DNA of 64,000 bases from an uncultured Bacteroidaceae bacterium (GCA_944320965.1 CALUJO010000003.1:62001-126000), one strand, 5' to 3'; positions 24,743-32,864 are shown, counted from the stretch's first letter. The notes: generated by a model not told the origin, from the sequence alone. A program made the numbers and translations.

Positions 24743-25120
24743 TTGTAATAAGATTTGATTAATAAGTTTATTTTTATTCCATTTCCCTAAGAATGCAAAT
24801 ATATGTTTTTTTTGTTTCTTTCATGGTGTGTTTTACTGAAAATATACAAATGGTCTTCTCTTTTTATTGAGATATTTAAATAGTTGCTTTAATGATGGTT
24901 ATATATGTGATTTTTTATCATATATTATTTGTGTATATGTAATTCTGTCTGATTATTTAAAATCCATCTCGTATTGGTAGGCTTTCCATAGATATGATGT
25001 CTTGTTTTGTGAGGTATGCTGTTATGAATAAAAAAGTGTGTCAAACCATGTTGATTTGACACACCTGAGATTATTTAATTCCTTTTTGTATTTTAATCGC
25101 AATGGATTAATAATAAGTCT
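24743..25120. other. 378-bp intergenic region upstream of fucosidase copy B
   Basis: No gene is supported. A minus-strand -7-like TATATTTG (complement of 24796-24803) lies about 55 bp upstream of the fucosidase ATG, without a convincing -33 partner. The right end holds the terminator of the neighbouring barrel gene (25036-25064). The rest is AT-rich and unremarkable. Confidence 0.55.
25036..25064 (-). terminator. Terminator after the outer-membrane barrel gene
   Basis: GTGTGTCAAA (25036-25045) pairs perfectly with TTTGACACAC (25055-25064). On the minus strand TTTTT follows at once, as expected for a rho-independent terminator. Confidence 0.8.
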
Positions 25121-25981
25121 TTAGAAATAGAATATCATATAAAGTGATCCTCCTAAAGTTTCTGTTCCGCAATAGAAACCTTTATCTCCAGGAGAATTAA
25201 TGTCTGTACGTGTTTCTACTTTCTCAAGCGATGCATTGTAGCCTTCACTTTCTGTATAATTCTGCTTTCCGAATAAGCCATATAGTGATAGGCTGACTTC
25301 TGTTCCAAGAGCAATCTTTGGAGCAACAAACCATTCAAGCCCAACGGTTCCGGACAAACCGAGAATACTTTCGCCTGCCTGATTCCATTCTTTAAGCGGA
25401 CGGTAGTTATCTGTTATTCCGAATGCATTTGAAGGTATTTGGTTTACTGATGTTATAGCATTTCCGTATGTATAACTTGTACTCTCTTTCTGGAAAGCAA
25501 CAAGTGCAGATAGTCCGAATATACCCTGTATGCGTTTGGTACCTTTGCGGTATTCTGCTCCTACAGACCAGCTGAAACCTTTGCGTTTTGTGAGCTTACT
25601 GTCAATCAGTTTCTTTTCGCTTAAAGGGTTTATTGCAAGATCTTTGTCGTCTACAGTGTATCTGCGGTCATTGTAGTTGTTGAATAATAGACCAAGGTTT
25701 GTTCTCAGGGCTATTTCGTCTGTTAGCATATATTTCATCATTATTGACGCTGATGGGGTTATGAATCCCATTCTGTCGTTGAATGGTGTTCCAGATAGTC
25801 CGTTAAGAGAATTGTCAGTTGAACCATTGAATGCGTTTCCGACATATCTTAAAACAGGAGTGACATCAACTCCTATTGCAATATCTCCTTGCTCCGGAAG
25901 ATATTTTTTTTGTGTTGTTTCCTGTGCTGATATGTTTAATGCGGCAATTGCGCAAAACAGCATTATGATATATTTCTTCAT
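25121..25981 (-). CDS. Outer-membrane beta-barrel protein
   Basis: A 286-aa protein with a signal peptide (about 1-19). Alternating hydrophobic and polar strands run through the chain (for example GDIAIGVDVTPVLRYVG, SIMMKYMLTDEIALRTNLGL and SALVAFQKESTSYTYG). The C-terminus LYMIFYF ends in Phe, as in many outer-membrane barrels. It resembles the OmpA-type or OmpW-like small barrels common in Bacteroidota, but no specific family is recognised. It lies 23 bp after the lipoprotein gene at 26005-27006 on the same strand, so the two are probably one operon and may act together in the outer membrane. A terminator separates it from the fucosidase block. Confidence 0.75.
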   Translation of the reverse strand: MKKYIIMLFCAIAALNISAQETTQKKYLPEQGDIAIGVDVTPVLRYVGNAFNGSTDNSLNGLSGTPFNDRMGFITPSASIMMKYMLTDEIALRTNLGLLFNNYNDRRYTVDDKDLAINPLSEKKLIDSKLTKRKGFSWSVGAEYRKGTKRIQGIFGLSALVAFQKESTSYTYGNAITSVNQIPSNAFGITDNYRPLKEWNQAGESILGLSGTVGLEWFVAPKIALGTEVSLSLYGLFGKQNYTESEGYNASLEKVETRTDINSPGDKGFYCGTETLGGSLYMIFYF

Positions 25982-26004
25982 AGTCTTTCTTTTTTTGAGT
26001 TTTA

Positions 26005-27006
26005 TTATTTTCTGTCAGGCCACATATTGTCTTGATTCCATAAAGATGCGTCAAGTTGTCCTGAAAGTTCTGGGTTGTAACCTGTTGGGTGGAACTGCAT
26101 GCGTACCCTTGTTGTCAGATACATTTGTTCAAATTCGCTAAAGGTTACTGATGAAAGTGATGTTGGATATTCATATCCGTTGTTGTCTATTTGGTAGTAG
26201 CCTGAATAATATTGTCCATCATAGTTGTATCTGTCTTCCCATGTTCTGTCTGTGGTTATATTTAATGATTTGACTGTGTATGGAAGTTTTGGGAATGGAA
26301 GGTTGAATTTTGCAGATCCGTCTCTATCTGTAGTTGCTGCAAATATTCTTGAAATGTTGTTTTCATTGTTCCCATAAACGACATTAAGATATACATTTGT
26401 TCCTTCTGCAAAGTCAAATAATCTGTCTGTTCCGCTAAATACGCAGTTTCCTACAATAACTTCAAAAACAGAATGTTCCTTGAATTCCTGATATTCGCCT
26501 CTTGATTCAAATTGAAGAACATTGTCAAATACTTCAACATCGCCAGGTTTTAGGTTTTTGGTTGTTGATGTTGTTAGTTTATAAAATCCGTCAAGTTCCT
26601 TAAATACGGGTTCTCCATTGTTTACTTCATCAAGAATTGTAAATTTTCCGGCTTTGTCAAGCACTCGTATTGTTGTTTCAACTCCGTTGGTTGTTGCAGG
26701 AAATGAGATGCTGAATTTTCCATCTTCTCCTGTAGTGGCAGAATAAATTGTTTTTCCAGTTGAACCGGCTTTGTAGTCGTTGTTATTTACTTCAACTTGT
26801 ACGGTAATTCCGGCTGCGTTTTTATAGAGTTCTACATATTTGCCATCTTCAAAGCCTTGCCCCTGGCTATAAGTTAATAGGCCTACAACGGTTGCGCGTC
26901 CTGGAATGTCTCCAATTTCAAATGATGTTTGTTCTTTTTCACATGCTGTAAATAATACTGCACATGCTGCAAGTAGCATTGTGTTTAATTTAGATAATAC
27001 TTTCAT
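26005..27006 (-). CDS. Lipoprotein with beta-sandwich repeats, function unknown
   Basis: A 333-aa lipoprotein with a signal peptide ending in the lipobox LFTAC (Cys22) followed by EKEQ. Two or three regions look like carboxypeptidase-regulatory or prealbumin-like beta-sandwiches (about 35-115 with TGEDGKFSISFPATT, and about 185-265 with ATTDRDGSAKFNLPFP). These folds in Bacteroidota surface lipoproteins often serve as stalks or binding modules. No enzymatic motif is seen. It is the first gene of a two-gene unit with the downstream barrel protein. Charged residues after the cysteine are only a partial match to the surface-export signal, so surface exposure is uncertain. Confidence 0.7.
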   Translation of the reverse strand: MKVLSKLNTMLLAACAVLFTACEKEQTSFEIGDIPGRATVVGLLTYSQGQGFEDGKYVELYKNAAGITVQVEVNNNDYKAGSTGKTIYSATTGEDGKFSISFPATTNGVETTIRVLDKAGKFTILDEVNNGEPVFKELDGFYKLTTSTTKNLKPGDVEVFDNVLQFESRGEYQEFKEHSVFEVIVGNCVFSGTDRLFDFAEGTNVYLNVVYGNNENNISRIFAATTDRDGSAKFNLPFPKLPYTVKSLNITTDRTWEDRYNYDGQYYSGYYQIDNNGYEYPTSLSSVTFSEFEQMYLTTRVRMQFHPTGYNPELSGQLDASLWNQDNMWPDRK

Positions 27007-27329
27007 AGTTAAAATAATTAATTGATTATGTGTTTTTCTTTTGTTAAATACTATTCTTACCCAATCCTTAACAAGGGCAAATTAATATTTCTTTTTTGTA
27101 AAAAGCAAATATTTTTATATAAAAAATATAGTATGTCTTGAAAAAATATATTATGATGTGTTTAACTATGAACAAGAAGAGAATATTATGAATAGAGTTT
27201 ATGTGTAATTCTACTAATAATCGGGTAGGTTCTGCTTTTATCTAAAAATATGGATGTCGTATAAAACAACTAAGGTTGAATGTAAAACATCCAACCTTTA
27301 TTGTGTAACAAATTATAGTCCTTTGTTAA
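27007..27329. other. 323-bp intergenic region between rpsT and the lipoprotein gene
   Basis: No gene is supported. It contains the probable rpsT terminator (27272-27298) and otherwise very AT-rich DNA upstream of the lipoprotein gene. I did not find a full-consensus promoter for the lipoprotein on the minus strand. Confidence 0.5.
27272..27298 (-). terminator. Probable rpsT terminator
   Basis: AAGGTTG (27272-27278) and ATGT (27280-27283) pair with ACAT (27287-27290) and CAACCTT (27292-27298), with one A/C mismatch. The minus-strand tail AGTTGTTTTA is only moderately T-rich. Confidence 0.6.
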
Positions 27330-27584
27330 TTAAGCAAGCTTGTTGATGTGCTTAGCTAGTTTTGATTTCAAGTTACCAGCTTTATTGGCATGGATAACGT
27401 GTTTCTTTGCTAGTTTGTCAAGCATCTTAGCTACTTTAGGGAACATTTCTGTTGCTGCGGCCTTATCAGTAGTAGCACGTAGCTTACGAACTGCGTTACG
27501 CATTGTTTTAGCGTAATATCTGTTATGCAGTCTTCTTTTCTCAGTTTGTCTGATTCTCTTAATTGATGATTTATGATTTGCCAT
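27330..27584 (-). CDS. rpsT: 30S ribosomal protein S20
   Basis: An 84-aa basic helical protein that binds 16S rRNA early in small-subunit assembly. The start [18 protein letters not shown] is the classic S20 N-terminus, and the internal NAVRKLRA and [16 protein letters not shown] blocks are conserved. Length is normal. It lies 43 bp downstream of a tRNA-Glu gene on the same strand and could be read from that promoter, since no separate full-consensus promoter is apparent in the gap. A hairpin follows it. Confidence 0.97.
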   Translation of the reverse strand: MANHKSSIKRIRQTEKRRLHNRYYAKTMRNAVRKLRATTDKAAATEMFPKVAKMLDKLAKKHVIHANKAGNLKSKLAKHINKLA

Positions 27585-27627
27585 CTCGACTAATCTTTTT
27601 ACTGTGAATTACTTTTTTTACTTTTAG

Positions 27628-27699
27628 TAGCCCATAGGAGAATCGAACTCCTCTTTCAAGAATGAAAATCTTGCGTCCTAGCCGATAGACGAATGGGCC
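27628..27699 (-). tRNA. tRNA-Glu (anticodon TTC), copy 1
   Basis: A 72-nt cloverleaf on the minus strand without encoded CCA. The acceptor GGCCCAT pairs with ATGGGCT (with a terminal G-U), the anticodon loop contains TTC (complement of 27664-27666), and the T arm GAGGAGTTCGATTCTCC is canonical. It lies just upstream of rpsT, and a full-consensus promoter precedes it. It is identical to the copy at 27847-27918. Confidence 0.96.
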
Positions 27700-27743
27700 A
27701 TCATTGTTTTATTGCCTTTTGGGCTTTGTCTTATTTGCGGGTG

Positions 27744-27774
27744 CAAAGATATGTTTATTTTTTGTATCCGCAAA
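27744..27774 (-). promoter_or_regulatory. Promoter for tRNA-Glu copy 1 (and possibly rpsT)
   Basis: On the minus strand TTTG (complement of 27771-27774) is followed after 19 bp by TATCTTTG (complement of 27744-27751), an exact consensus match. Transcription would start near 27738, about 38 nt before the mature tRNA. Confidence 0.7.
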
Positions 27775-27815
27775 ATTATTTTCAACTTTTTGAAGTTTTT
27801 TCTTTTGAAAAAGAA

Positions 27816-27836
27816 AGCTACTCATTTGGAGTAGCT
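27816..27836 (-). terminator. Terminator between the two tRNA-Glu genes
   Basis: AGCTACTC (27816-27823) pairs with GAGTAGCT (27829-27836). On the minus strand TTTCTTTTTC follows, suiting termination of copy 2. There is also a T-run on the + side. Confidence 0.75.
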
Positions 27837-27846
27837 CTTTTTTTTG

Positions 27847-27918
27847 TAGCCCATAGGAGAATCGAACTCCTCTTTCAAGAATGAAAATCTTGCGTCCTAG
27901 CCGATAGACGAATGGGCC
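27847..27918 (-). tRNA. tRNA-Glu (anticodon TTC), copy 2
   Basis: A 72-nt tRNA identical to copy 1, with anticodon TTC (complement of 27883-27885). Identity continues for about 11 nt into the leader (to 27929), showing a local tandem duplication. It has its own promoter and terminator, so the two copies are independent transcription units. Confidence 0.96.
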
Positions 27919-27957
27919 ATCATTGTTTTGTTGCAGATGTTTTTCTCATTTGCGCTG

Positions 27958-27988
27958 CAAAGGTAGGACAAATAGTTGAATTGTGCAA
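27958..27988 (-). promoter_or_regulatory. Promoter for tRNA-Glu copy 2
   Basis: On the minus strand TTG (complement of 27986-27988) is followed after 20 bp by TACCTTTG (complement of 27958-27965). Transcription would start about 34 nt before the mature tRNA, a leader length close to that of copy 1. Confidence 0.6.
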
Positions 27989-28098
27989 GAGTTGGACAAA
28001 TATTTTTTTTAATTTTTTATTTTCGCACTCGCAAAATACCCTCCCAGGCTCTTGTAGACGTGTTTGTAAAATATTCTTTTTTACGCTTTTCCTCCTTT

Positions 28099-28731
28099 TC
28101 AGAAGTTTCTTCTCCTTTGCTTATTTATAAATTCCAAAAGAAATTTTTCTGTTTCATTTATTCCCATTATGCTGGAGTCTATGCAAAGATGATAACTTTT
28201 AGCTTCTCCCCATGTTTTGGAACTGTAGTAGTTGTAGTAGTCGGCACGTTTTTCGTCGGTCTTTTCAATAAGCTCTTTTGCCTTCTGTCTGTCCAGACTG
28301 TTCTGTTTCATTATGCGTTCTATTCGTATTTCCTTAGGGGCGCATATAAATATGTTTATACACTGAGGAAAATCACGCAATACATAATCTGCGCATCTTC
28401 CGACGAAAAGGCATGATTCTTTTTCTGCAAGTTCGCGGATAACTTCGCTTTGAACCTTGAACAGTGCATCATTGCTTAAGCAGTTGTATCCAGGAATGCT
28501 GCCGTCATTGATGAATGGGAATCTCATGCTGAAAATTGTATTAAAAGCGTTTGTAGGCTTTTCATCAGCTTTTTCAAAGAATTCCGAGCATAATCCGCTT
28601 TTTTCTGCTGCCAGAGTAATAAGTTCTTTGTCAAGAAAGCGCAGGTTCAGATCTTCTGCAAGCTTGCGTCCTATTTCACGACCGCCGCTTCCCAGTTGTC
28701 GGCCTATATTGATGATAAGTTTGTCTGTCAT
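28099..28731 (-). CDS. Cytidylate kinase-like family protein
   Basis: A 210-aa P-loop kinase-like protein. The N-terminal INIGRQLGSGGREIGRKLA (residues about 6-24) is a variant Walker A loop seen in the cytidylate-kinase-like family, and LFVGRCADYVLRD (about 103-115) and the basic IRIERIMKQN segment (about 130-140) fit the same fold. The family is common in Bacteroidota and Firmicutes and is distinct from the housekeeping Cmk; its substrate is not firmly established. It lies downstream of the MATE exporter gene on the same strand, with a terminator between, so it is probably transcribed separately. Confidence 0.85.
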   Translation of the reverse strand: MTDKLIINIGRQLGSGGREIGRKLAEDLNLRFLDKELITLAAEKSGLCSEFFEKADEKPTNAFNTIFSMRFPFINDGSIPGYNCLSNDALFKVQSEVIRELAEKESCLFVGRCADYVLRDFPQCINIFICAPKEIRIERIMKQNSLDRQKAKELIEKTDEKRADYYNYYSSKTWGEAKSYHLCIDSSIMGINETEKFLLEFINKQRRRNF

Positions 28732-28809
28732 ATATTATATTATTGTTTAAGGTTTTGTCTTTCTTTATAGCGTAAAGATATTAATTTTCAATTTATCTGT
28801 ATAAAAAAT

Positions 28810-28836
28810 AAAGCATTATTTTCAGGATAATGCTTT
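28810..28836 (-). terminator. Terminator after the MATE exporter gene
   Basis: AAAGCATTAT (28810-28819) pairs perfectly with ATAATGCTTT (28827-28836) around a 7-nt loop. A T-run (ATTTTTTAT) follows on the minus strand. Confidence 0.8.
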
Positions 28837-28883
28837 AAATGTAATGATAGTGCAATATTATGCATAAAGTGAAAAGTCCGGAT

Positions 28884-30224
28884 TTATCTTGTTGTCTTAA
28901 GATATTTCTTTCTGATTACAACAAGCCATACAAACAGGGATATTCCCTTTAAAATGCTTGATATTGAGACAGCCCACCAAACGCCGCTTATTCCCATACC
29001 GATTGCAGTGAGTCCGATTGCCAGTGGGATTCTAAGATAGTTGCCGCAGATGCTTGTTATTGCCGGTGGAATGGTTCTTCCTATACCGTAAAATACTCCT
29101 TGTGTAGCAATTTCCAGCATCATGAACAGCTGTGAATATCCGTCAATTCGCAGGAATTCCCCTCCTGCCATGTAGGCAGATTCTTCTGGAACAAAGAGGG
29201 AGAATATCTCGGAACCGAAGAAGATGAACAGTATTGTACTAAGTATACCGAATATGGATGTTATTCCTAAGGTCTTTTTATAGGCGCTGACAACACGGTT
29301 TATGTTTCCGGCAGCATAGTTCTGTGCTGTGAATGTTCCAAGTGCGGTGGAGAATCCTGCGGAAGTGTTCCATGTCAGTCCTTCTATCTGTCCGCCGGTT
29401 GTAAATGCCATTAGACCTATGTGTCCGCCGTTTATGGCTGCAATTCGGCACATATACATGTTGGCAAAGGCGAATAGTGTGTTGAATATTGCAACCGGAG
29501 CGCCTATTCTGAATATCCTTAATGTATATTGCTTTTGAAGACGTTTGATGAAAGGAAATCTGTCAAGAAGGCTGTCCCTGAATCTGATTTGTATAATGAA
29601 CAGTATAAGAACAAAATACTGTGAAAGTATTGTTGCGTATGCGGCACCGTTTGTCCCAAGGTTCAAGACAAATATAAATAAAGGGTCAAGTATCATGTTC
29701 ATAACCAGTCCGCTTCCGCTTATATAAAAAGGTATGTTGCTTCGTCCACTAGCATTGTATATTCCTGTAAATGCCGCAGCCATGAATATTGCAGGCATAC
29801 CGAATGCTATTATTCGCAGATAGTTTACCGCATTACTGTAAATATCTCCCGAAAGTTTGAACACATCTATTATATAATTAGCAAAAATAAAAAGTGATAT
29901 TCCCCATATCAGTGACAGTGAGATGGATATGGTGAGGTTGTGTGAGGCATATTCTCTTGCATCACTATAATTACGGCTTCCTATAGCCTGTGCTATGGTA
30001 ACTTCTGAGCCAATCTTGCATAAAAGGGAAATGGATGTTGACATCCATGTTAGTATGCCGACAGCTCCCACTGCGGCTACGGCTTCGCTACCCAAACGTC
30101 CTACCCATGCCATATCTGTCAGGCTGTAAGCCATTTGGATAAAGGCAGTTGCCATAATCGGGAGTGCAAGCTTTATCAGTTGCGATGTGATGTTTCCTTC
30201 TGTAAGATTGTTTATTCCTTTCAT
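28884..30224 (-). CDS. MATE family efflux transporter
   Basis: A 446-aa inner-membrane exporter with about twelve membrane segments arranged as two MatE halves (about 15-180 and 235-400). Early segments include IKLALPIMATAFIQMAYSLT and the WVGRLGSEAVAAVG loop typical of the NorM/DinF type. MATE proteins export cationic drugs or metabolites using Na+ or H+ gradients; the substrate here is unknown. I chose the ATG at 30222-30224, beginning MKGINNLTEG, because family members start there and because the -7 element at 30253-30260 lies inside the longer ORF that starts at 30263. Confidence 0.92.
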   Translation of the reverse strand: MKGINNLTEGNITSQLIKLALPIMATAFIQMAYSLTDMAWVGRLGSEAVAAVGAVGILTWMSTSISLLCKIGSEVTIAQAIGSRNYSDAREYASHNLTISISLSLIWGISLFIFANYIIDVFKLSGDIYSNAVNYLRIIAFGMPAIFMAAAFTGIYNASGRSNIPFYISGSGLVMNMILDPLFIFVLNLGTNGAAYATILSQYFVLILFIIQIRFRDSLLDRFPFIKRLQKQYTLRIFRIGAPVAIFNTLFAFANMYMCRIAAINGGHIGLMAFTTGGQIEGLTWNTSAGFSTALGTFTAQNYAAGNINRVVSAYKKTLGITSIFGILSTILFIFFGSEIFSLFVPEESAYMAGGEFLRIDGYSQLFMMLEIATQGVFYGIGRTIPPAITSICGNYLRIPLAIGLTAIGMGISGVWWAVSISSILKGISLFVWLVVIRKKYLKTTR

Positions 30225-30252
30225 GATTTTCGTTAATTTGTTTTTGGGGCTG

Positions 30253-30260
30253 CAAAGATA
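30253..30260 (-). promoter_or_regulatory. -7 element candidate for the MATE gene
   Basis: TATCTTTG on the minus strand (complement of 30253-30260) matches TAnnTTTG about 30 bp upstream of the chosen ATG. No -33 element is evident. Confidence 0.4.
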
Positions 30261-30321
30261 CAATAAGAAAAATCTTTTGGTCTAAAATTTATCATTTTTA
30301 TTTTTATATATATTTTTTATT

Positions 30322-30329
30322 TATATTTG
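30322..30329 (+). promoter_or_regulatory. -7 element candidate for the lipoprotein gene at 30368
   Basis: TATATTTG at 30322-30329 matches TAnnTTTG and would start transcription near 30335, about 33 nt before the ATG at 30368. No -33 partner was found in this AT-rich stretch. Confidence 0.35.
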
Positions 30330-30367
30330 CCAAAAAATACACATTGTTTAATTAAAAAGCTATGATT

Positions 30368-30994
30368 ATGAAATTAAGTAATTTATTATTTTTATCTATT
30401 CTTGTTGTTTCTCTTTTCTTGACTTCATGTGGTTCTTCAAAAAGTGCACAAGGTGGTGGTGTTAATCCTTATGGAGAAGCTGTTTTTGTTGATATATGTC
30501 AGACAATGGCTGAAGAGAAGCCCCAGACCAGAGCATATGGTGAAGCGGAACACTTTAATATGTCAACAGCTAAAAATCTTGCAGCTATGGAAGCTAGGGC
30601 AGAGTTCTCTGATAGAGTTGCCGTTGCAATTAGAAAGGCATTGGAAAAGTCAACTGTTATGGATAAGCAGAACTTTGCAGATGAGAATAAAGGTGCTGGT
30701 GTTGCTGATGGATTAGGTGTGTCAAACGAGCAGATTGAATCATTGTCAAAAAATGTAATAAGTAATACAATGATTATCAAGACATCTTCTTATTATAATA
30801 AAAATAAAATGTATCATGTATTTGTTTGTGTTGAGTATGCTGACGGACTAGATGGTATGGCAAAGGATATAGCAAATGGTATCAAGCAGCAGATTCCTGA
30901 TGAAAAGAAGGTAGAATTGGAATATCGTATTGAAGAGTTCAGAAAAAATATAAACGAGGAACTTGAGGATATGATTATCCCTTCTCAAAAATAA
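30368..30994 (+). CDS. Small lipoprotein, LPP20-like plan
   Basis: A 208-aa lipoprotein. From the ATG at 30368 the signal peptide ends in the lipobox FLTSC, followed by GSSKSA. The ATG two codons earlier (30362) is possible but makes little difference. The mature part has an N-terminal strand (YGEAVFVDICQ), a helical repeat region (MSTAKNLAAMEARAEFSDRVAVAI) and a strand near 130-150 (KTSSYYNKNKMYHVFVCVEY). This order recalls LPP20-type lipoproteins, but the match is only architectural. It precedes the transglutaminase-like gene by 98 bp, with a hairpin between them. Confidence 0.65.
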   Translation: MKLSNLLFLSILVVSLFLTSCGSSKSAQGGGVNPYGEAVFVDICQTMAEEKPQTRAYGEAEHFNMSTAKNLAAMEARAEFSDRVAVAIRKALEKSTVMDKQNFADENKGAGVADGLGVSNEQIESLSKNVISNTMIIKTSSYYNKNKMYHVFVCVEYADGLDGMAKDIANGIKQQIPDEKKVELEYRIEEFRKNINEELEDMIIPSQK

Positions 30995-31033
30995 TTCTTG
31001 TATAATATACATTTTATTATAATTATAATATAG

Positions 31034-31068
31034 CATGAAAAGTCTATGGATTATAGACAGTTTTCATG
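31034..31068 (+). terminator. Strong hairpin between lipoprotein and transglutaminase-like genes
   Basis: CATGAAAA (31034-31041) and GTCTAT (31042-31047) pair with ATAGAC (31053-31058) and TTTTCATG (31061-31068), with a 2-nt bulge. It is followed by TTTGT rather than a long T-run and ends 24 nt before the next start, so it may terminate the first gene partially or regulate the second. Confidence 0.55.
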
Positions 31069-31092
31069 TTTGTAAATAGGAGTGAAAAGTTT

Positions 31093-32595
31093 ATGAAGCA
31101 CAATAATGTATGTCTGAAACTTTTCGGCTTTATATTCCTGTTTTTACTCTTTGCGCCGCAGGTTGAGGCGCAAAGAGATTTTGAAAAGTTTAAGGCGAAA
31201 AAACAGAGCCAATTTCAGAAATTCAGAAATGACAAGATTGGAGATTTTGAGAAATTCCGTGAGAAAAGAAATAAAAAATATGCGAAATTCTTGAAAGAGA
31301 GATGGTCTTCTCATGAAGTGAGGGTGCCTTTGGTTACGCCAAGAATAGAACCTCCTAAGCCTGTGTATGCTCCTGAAGACGGTAGATCAAAAGATGTTCC
31401 GTCGGTGGAAATACCTGTTACAGAAGTGGTTGTTAAAGAGAAACCAGTTTCGGTAGTTCAGATACCAGAAGACATTTCTGTGGATAAAAGTAGTGAAAAT
31501 GAACAGAAGACATATTTCAGAACTGTAAACTTCTACGGGACTCCAATTAAATGCAAAGTTCCTGAAAATGTTACATTCAGACTTTCTGGAATTGATGAGG
31601 TAAGTGTGGGTGAAGCATGGGATATTTTCTATGATAAAGGATATGATATTATTCTGCTGTCTGTGAATGAGGCGATTAAGGTTTACAATCTTTCTGACTG
31701 GGGGATTTTTAAACTTATAGAATTTATTTCTGATGATATATTTGGGAAAAATACGAATGAGGCTTGTGTGTTAAGAGCTTATCTTATGTCTCAGGCAAAT
31801 ATAGACGTTAGAATTGGCCGAACTAATGCGGGACTTGTTGTCCTTGTTCCTATAACTGAGAATATAGCCGGATACAGTTATCTTAGCTTTGGCGGAAAAA
31901 AGTATTACCTGTTTGGAAATGTTGGTGACGGGGCGGTATATACTTACAATGAATCGTTTGGAGAAAAGTCAAATTCTATCACTTTGGCTATAGATGCCTT
32001 GCCTAAGTTAGATAAGGATTATGTGGAGTCGAAGGTGATATCATCAAAGAATTATCCTGCACTAAGTTTCAAAACAATAGTGAACAGGAATCTTATGGAT
32101 TATTATGATGATTTGCCGCCCGTATGCAATGTTTCACATTATTCTTCAATAAGAGATGCCGATGAAAATACCTTGCTTCCATTACTTGAGGTTTTGGATA
32201 ATGCTTTGGATGGAAAATCGGAAGTTGAATCTGTAAATATGATTCTTGATTTGATTCAATATGGGTTTGATTACAAGACAGACGACGAACAGTTTGGTCG
32301 GGAAAAGTATAATTATATAGAAGAAGACTTTTATTATTCGGCATGTGATTGTGAGGATCGTGCGGTGCTGTTTTCTGTATTGACTGAAATAATTCTTGAA
32401 CGCGATGTTGTACTTTTGGAGTTTCCTAATCATTTGTCGGCTGCTGTATGTTTTAGCGAGCCTGTAGATGGAGATTATATAGAATATAAAGGTAAAAAAT
32501 ATTATATCTGTGACCCAACATATATTGGTGCTAATGCCGGAATGATGATGCCTTTGCCGGATGTCGGTAAGGTTACAGTCTATGATGCAAGATGA
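31093..32595 (+). CDS. Exported transglutaminase-like protein with 11-residue N-terminal repeats
   Basis: A 500-aa protein from the ATG at 31093, chosen because it opens a signal peptide (about 1-27, ending VEAQ); the upstream ATG at 31066 lies in a hairpin. After the signal come four 11-residue repeats (FEKFKAKKQSQ, FQKFRNDKIGD, FEKFREKRNKK, YAKFLKERWSS), which suggest a basic amphipathic helix. A Pro/Val-rich linker follows (to about 140). The C-terminal part contains a papain-like transglutaminase triad: Cys in ACDCEDRA, His in PNHLSAA and Asp in CDPTYIG (about 415-480). Such domains can act as cysteine proteases or have lost activity. Probably cell-envelope located. Confidence 0.75.
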   Translation: MKHNNVCLKLFGFIFLFLLFAPQVEAQRDFEKFKAKKQSQFQKFRNDKIGDFEKFREKRNKKYAKFLKERWSSHEVRVPLVTPRIEPPKPVYAPEDGRSKDVPSVEIPVTEVVVKEKPVSVVQIPEDISVDKSSENEQKTYFRTVNFYGTPIKCKVPENVTFRLSGIDEVSVGEAWDIFYDKGYDIILLSVNEAIKVYNLSDWGIFKLIEFISDDIFGKNTNEACVLRAYLMSQANIDVRIGRTNAGLVVLVPITENIAGYSYLSFGGKKYYLFGNVGDGAVYTYNESFGEKSNSITLAIDALPKLDKDYVESKVISSKNYPALSFKTIVNRNLMDYYDDLPPVCNVSHYSSIRDADENTLLPLLEVLDNALDGKSEVESVNMILDLIQYGFDYKTDDEQFGREKYNYIEEDFYYSACDCEDRAVLFSVLTEIILERDVVLLEFPNHLSAAVCFSEPVDGDYIEYKGKKYYICDPTYIGANAGMMMPLPDVGKVTVYDAR

Positions 32596-32630
32596 TTGGG
32601 TTGAAATGAATAGTGTTGTAAGTTAATAAT

Positions 32631-32665
32631 GGATGTCGGTGGTTATTCCGGCATCCTTTGTTTTT
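32631..32665 (+). terminator. Terminator after the transglutaminase-like gene
   Basis: GGATGTCGG (32631-32639) pairs with CCGGCATCC (32648-32656) with one G-U pair, followed by TTTGTTTTT. Confidence 0.75.
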
Positions 32666-32755
32666 ATATAATTAAGAGCTCTTGTTTCTTGGAAAATCTC
32701 AAAATATAAAAATTATCTTTTGAGATTTTTATTGTTTCCAACATATATTTTCTCT

Positions 32756-32839
32756 AACCGAGAGCTCCGCTTATATAACCGGAAGTTGCGGTTATAGGAA
32801 CAAAGGCTTCGGTTTTGTAAACAAAGCCTTTGTTTGGCA
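32756..32839. repeat. Array of four 21-bp dyad units (locus A)
   Basis: Four consecutive 21-bp units begin at 32756, 32777, 32798 and 32819. Each is a small inverted repeat: the first two have AACCG on the left and CGCTT or CGGTT on the right, the third pairs AACAAAGG with CTTCGGTTTT-like sequence, and the fourth contains the perfect palindrome AAACAAAGCCTTTGTTT. The last unit overlaps the -33 element of the following promoter. A second array with the same period lies at 47760-47822. Confidence 0.7.
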
Positions 32840-32864
32840 GAATCAGAAACTTGTTTTATCTTTG
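32833..32864 (+). promoter_or_regulatory. Bacteroidota-type promoter for the SufT-like gene
   Basis: TTTG (32833-32836), a 20-bp spacer and TATCTTTG (32857-32864) match the consensus fully. The start would be near 32871, giving a leader of about 36-40 nt. The -33 element lies inside the last 21-bp repeat unit. Confidence 0.65.

Noticed and set aside
27628..27918. tRNA genes as integration sites of a mobile element
   Set aside because: The duplicated tRNA sequences flank only a terminator and promoter, with no integrase or foreign cargo between them.
32756..32839. CRISPR array at the 21-bp repeats
   Set aside because: Units abut without spacers and vary in sequence; no cas genes are present.
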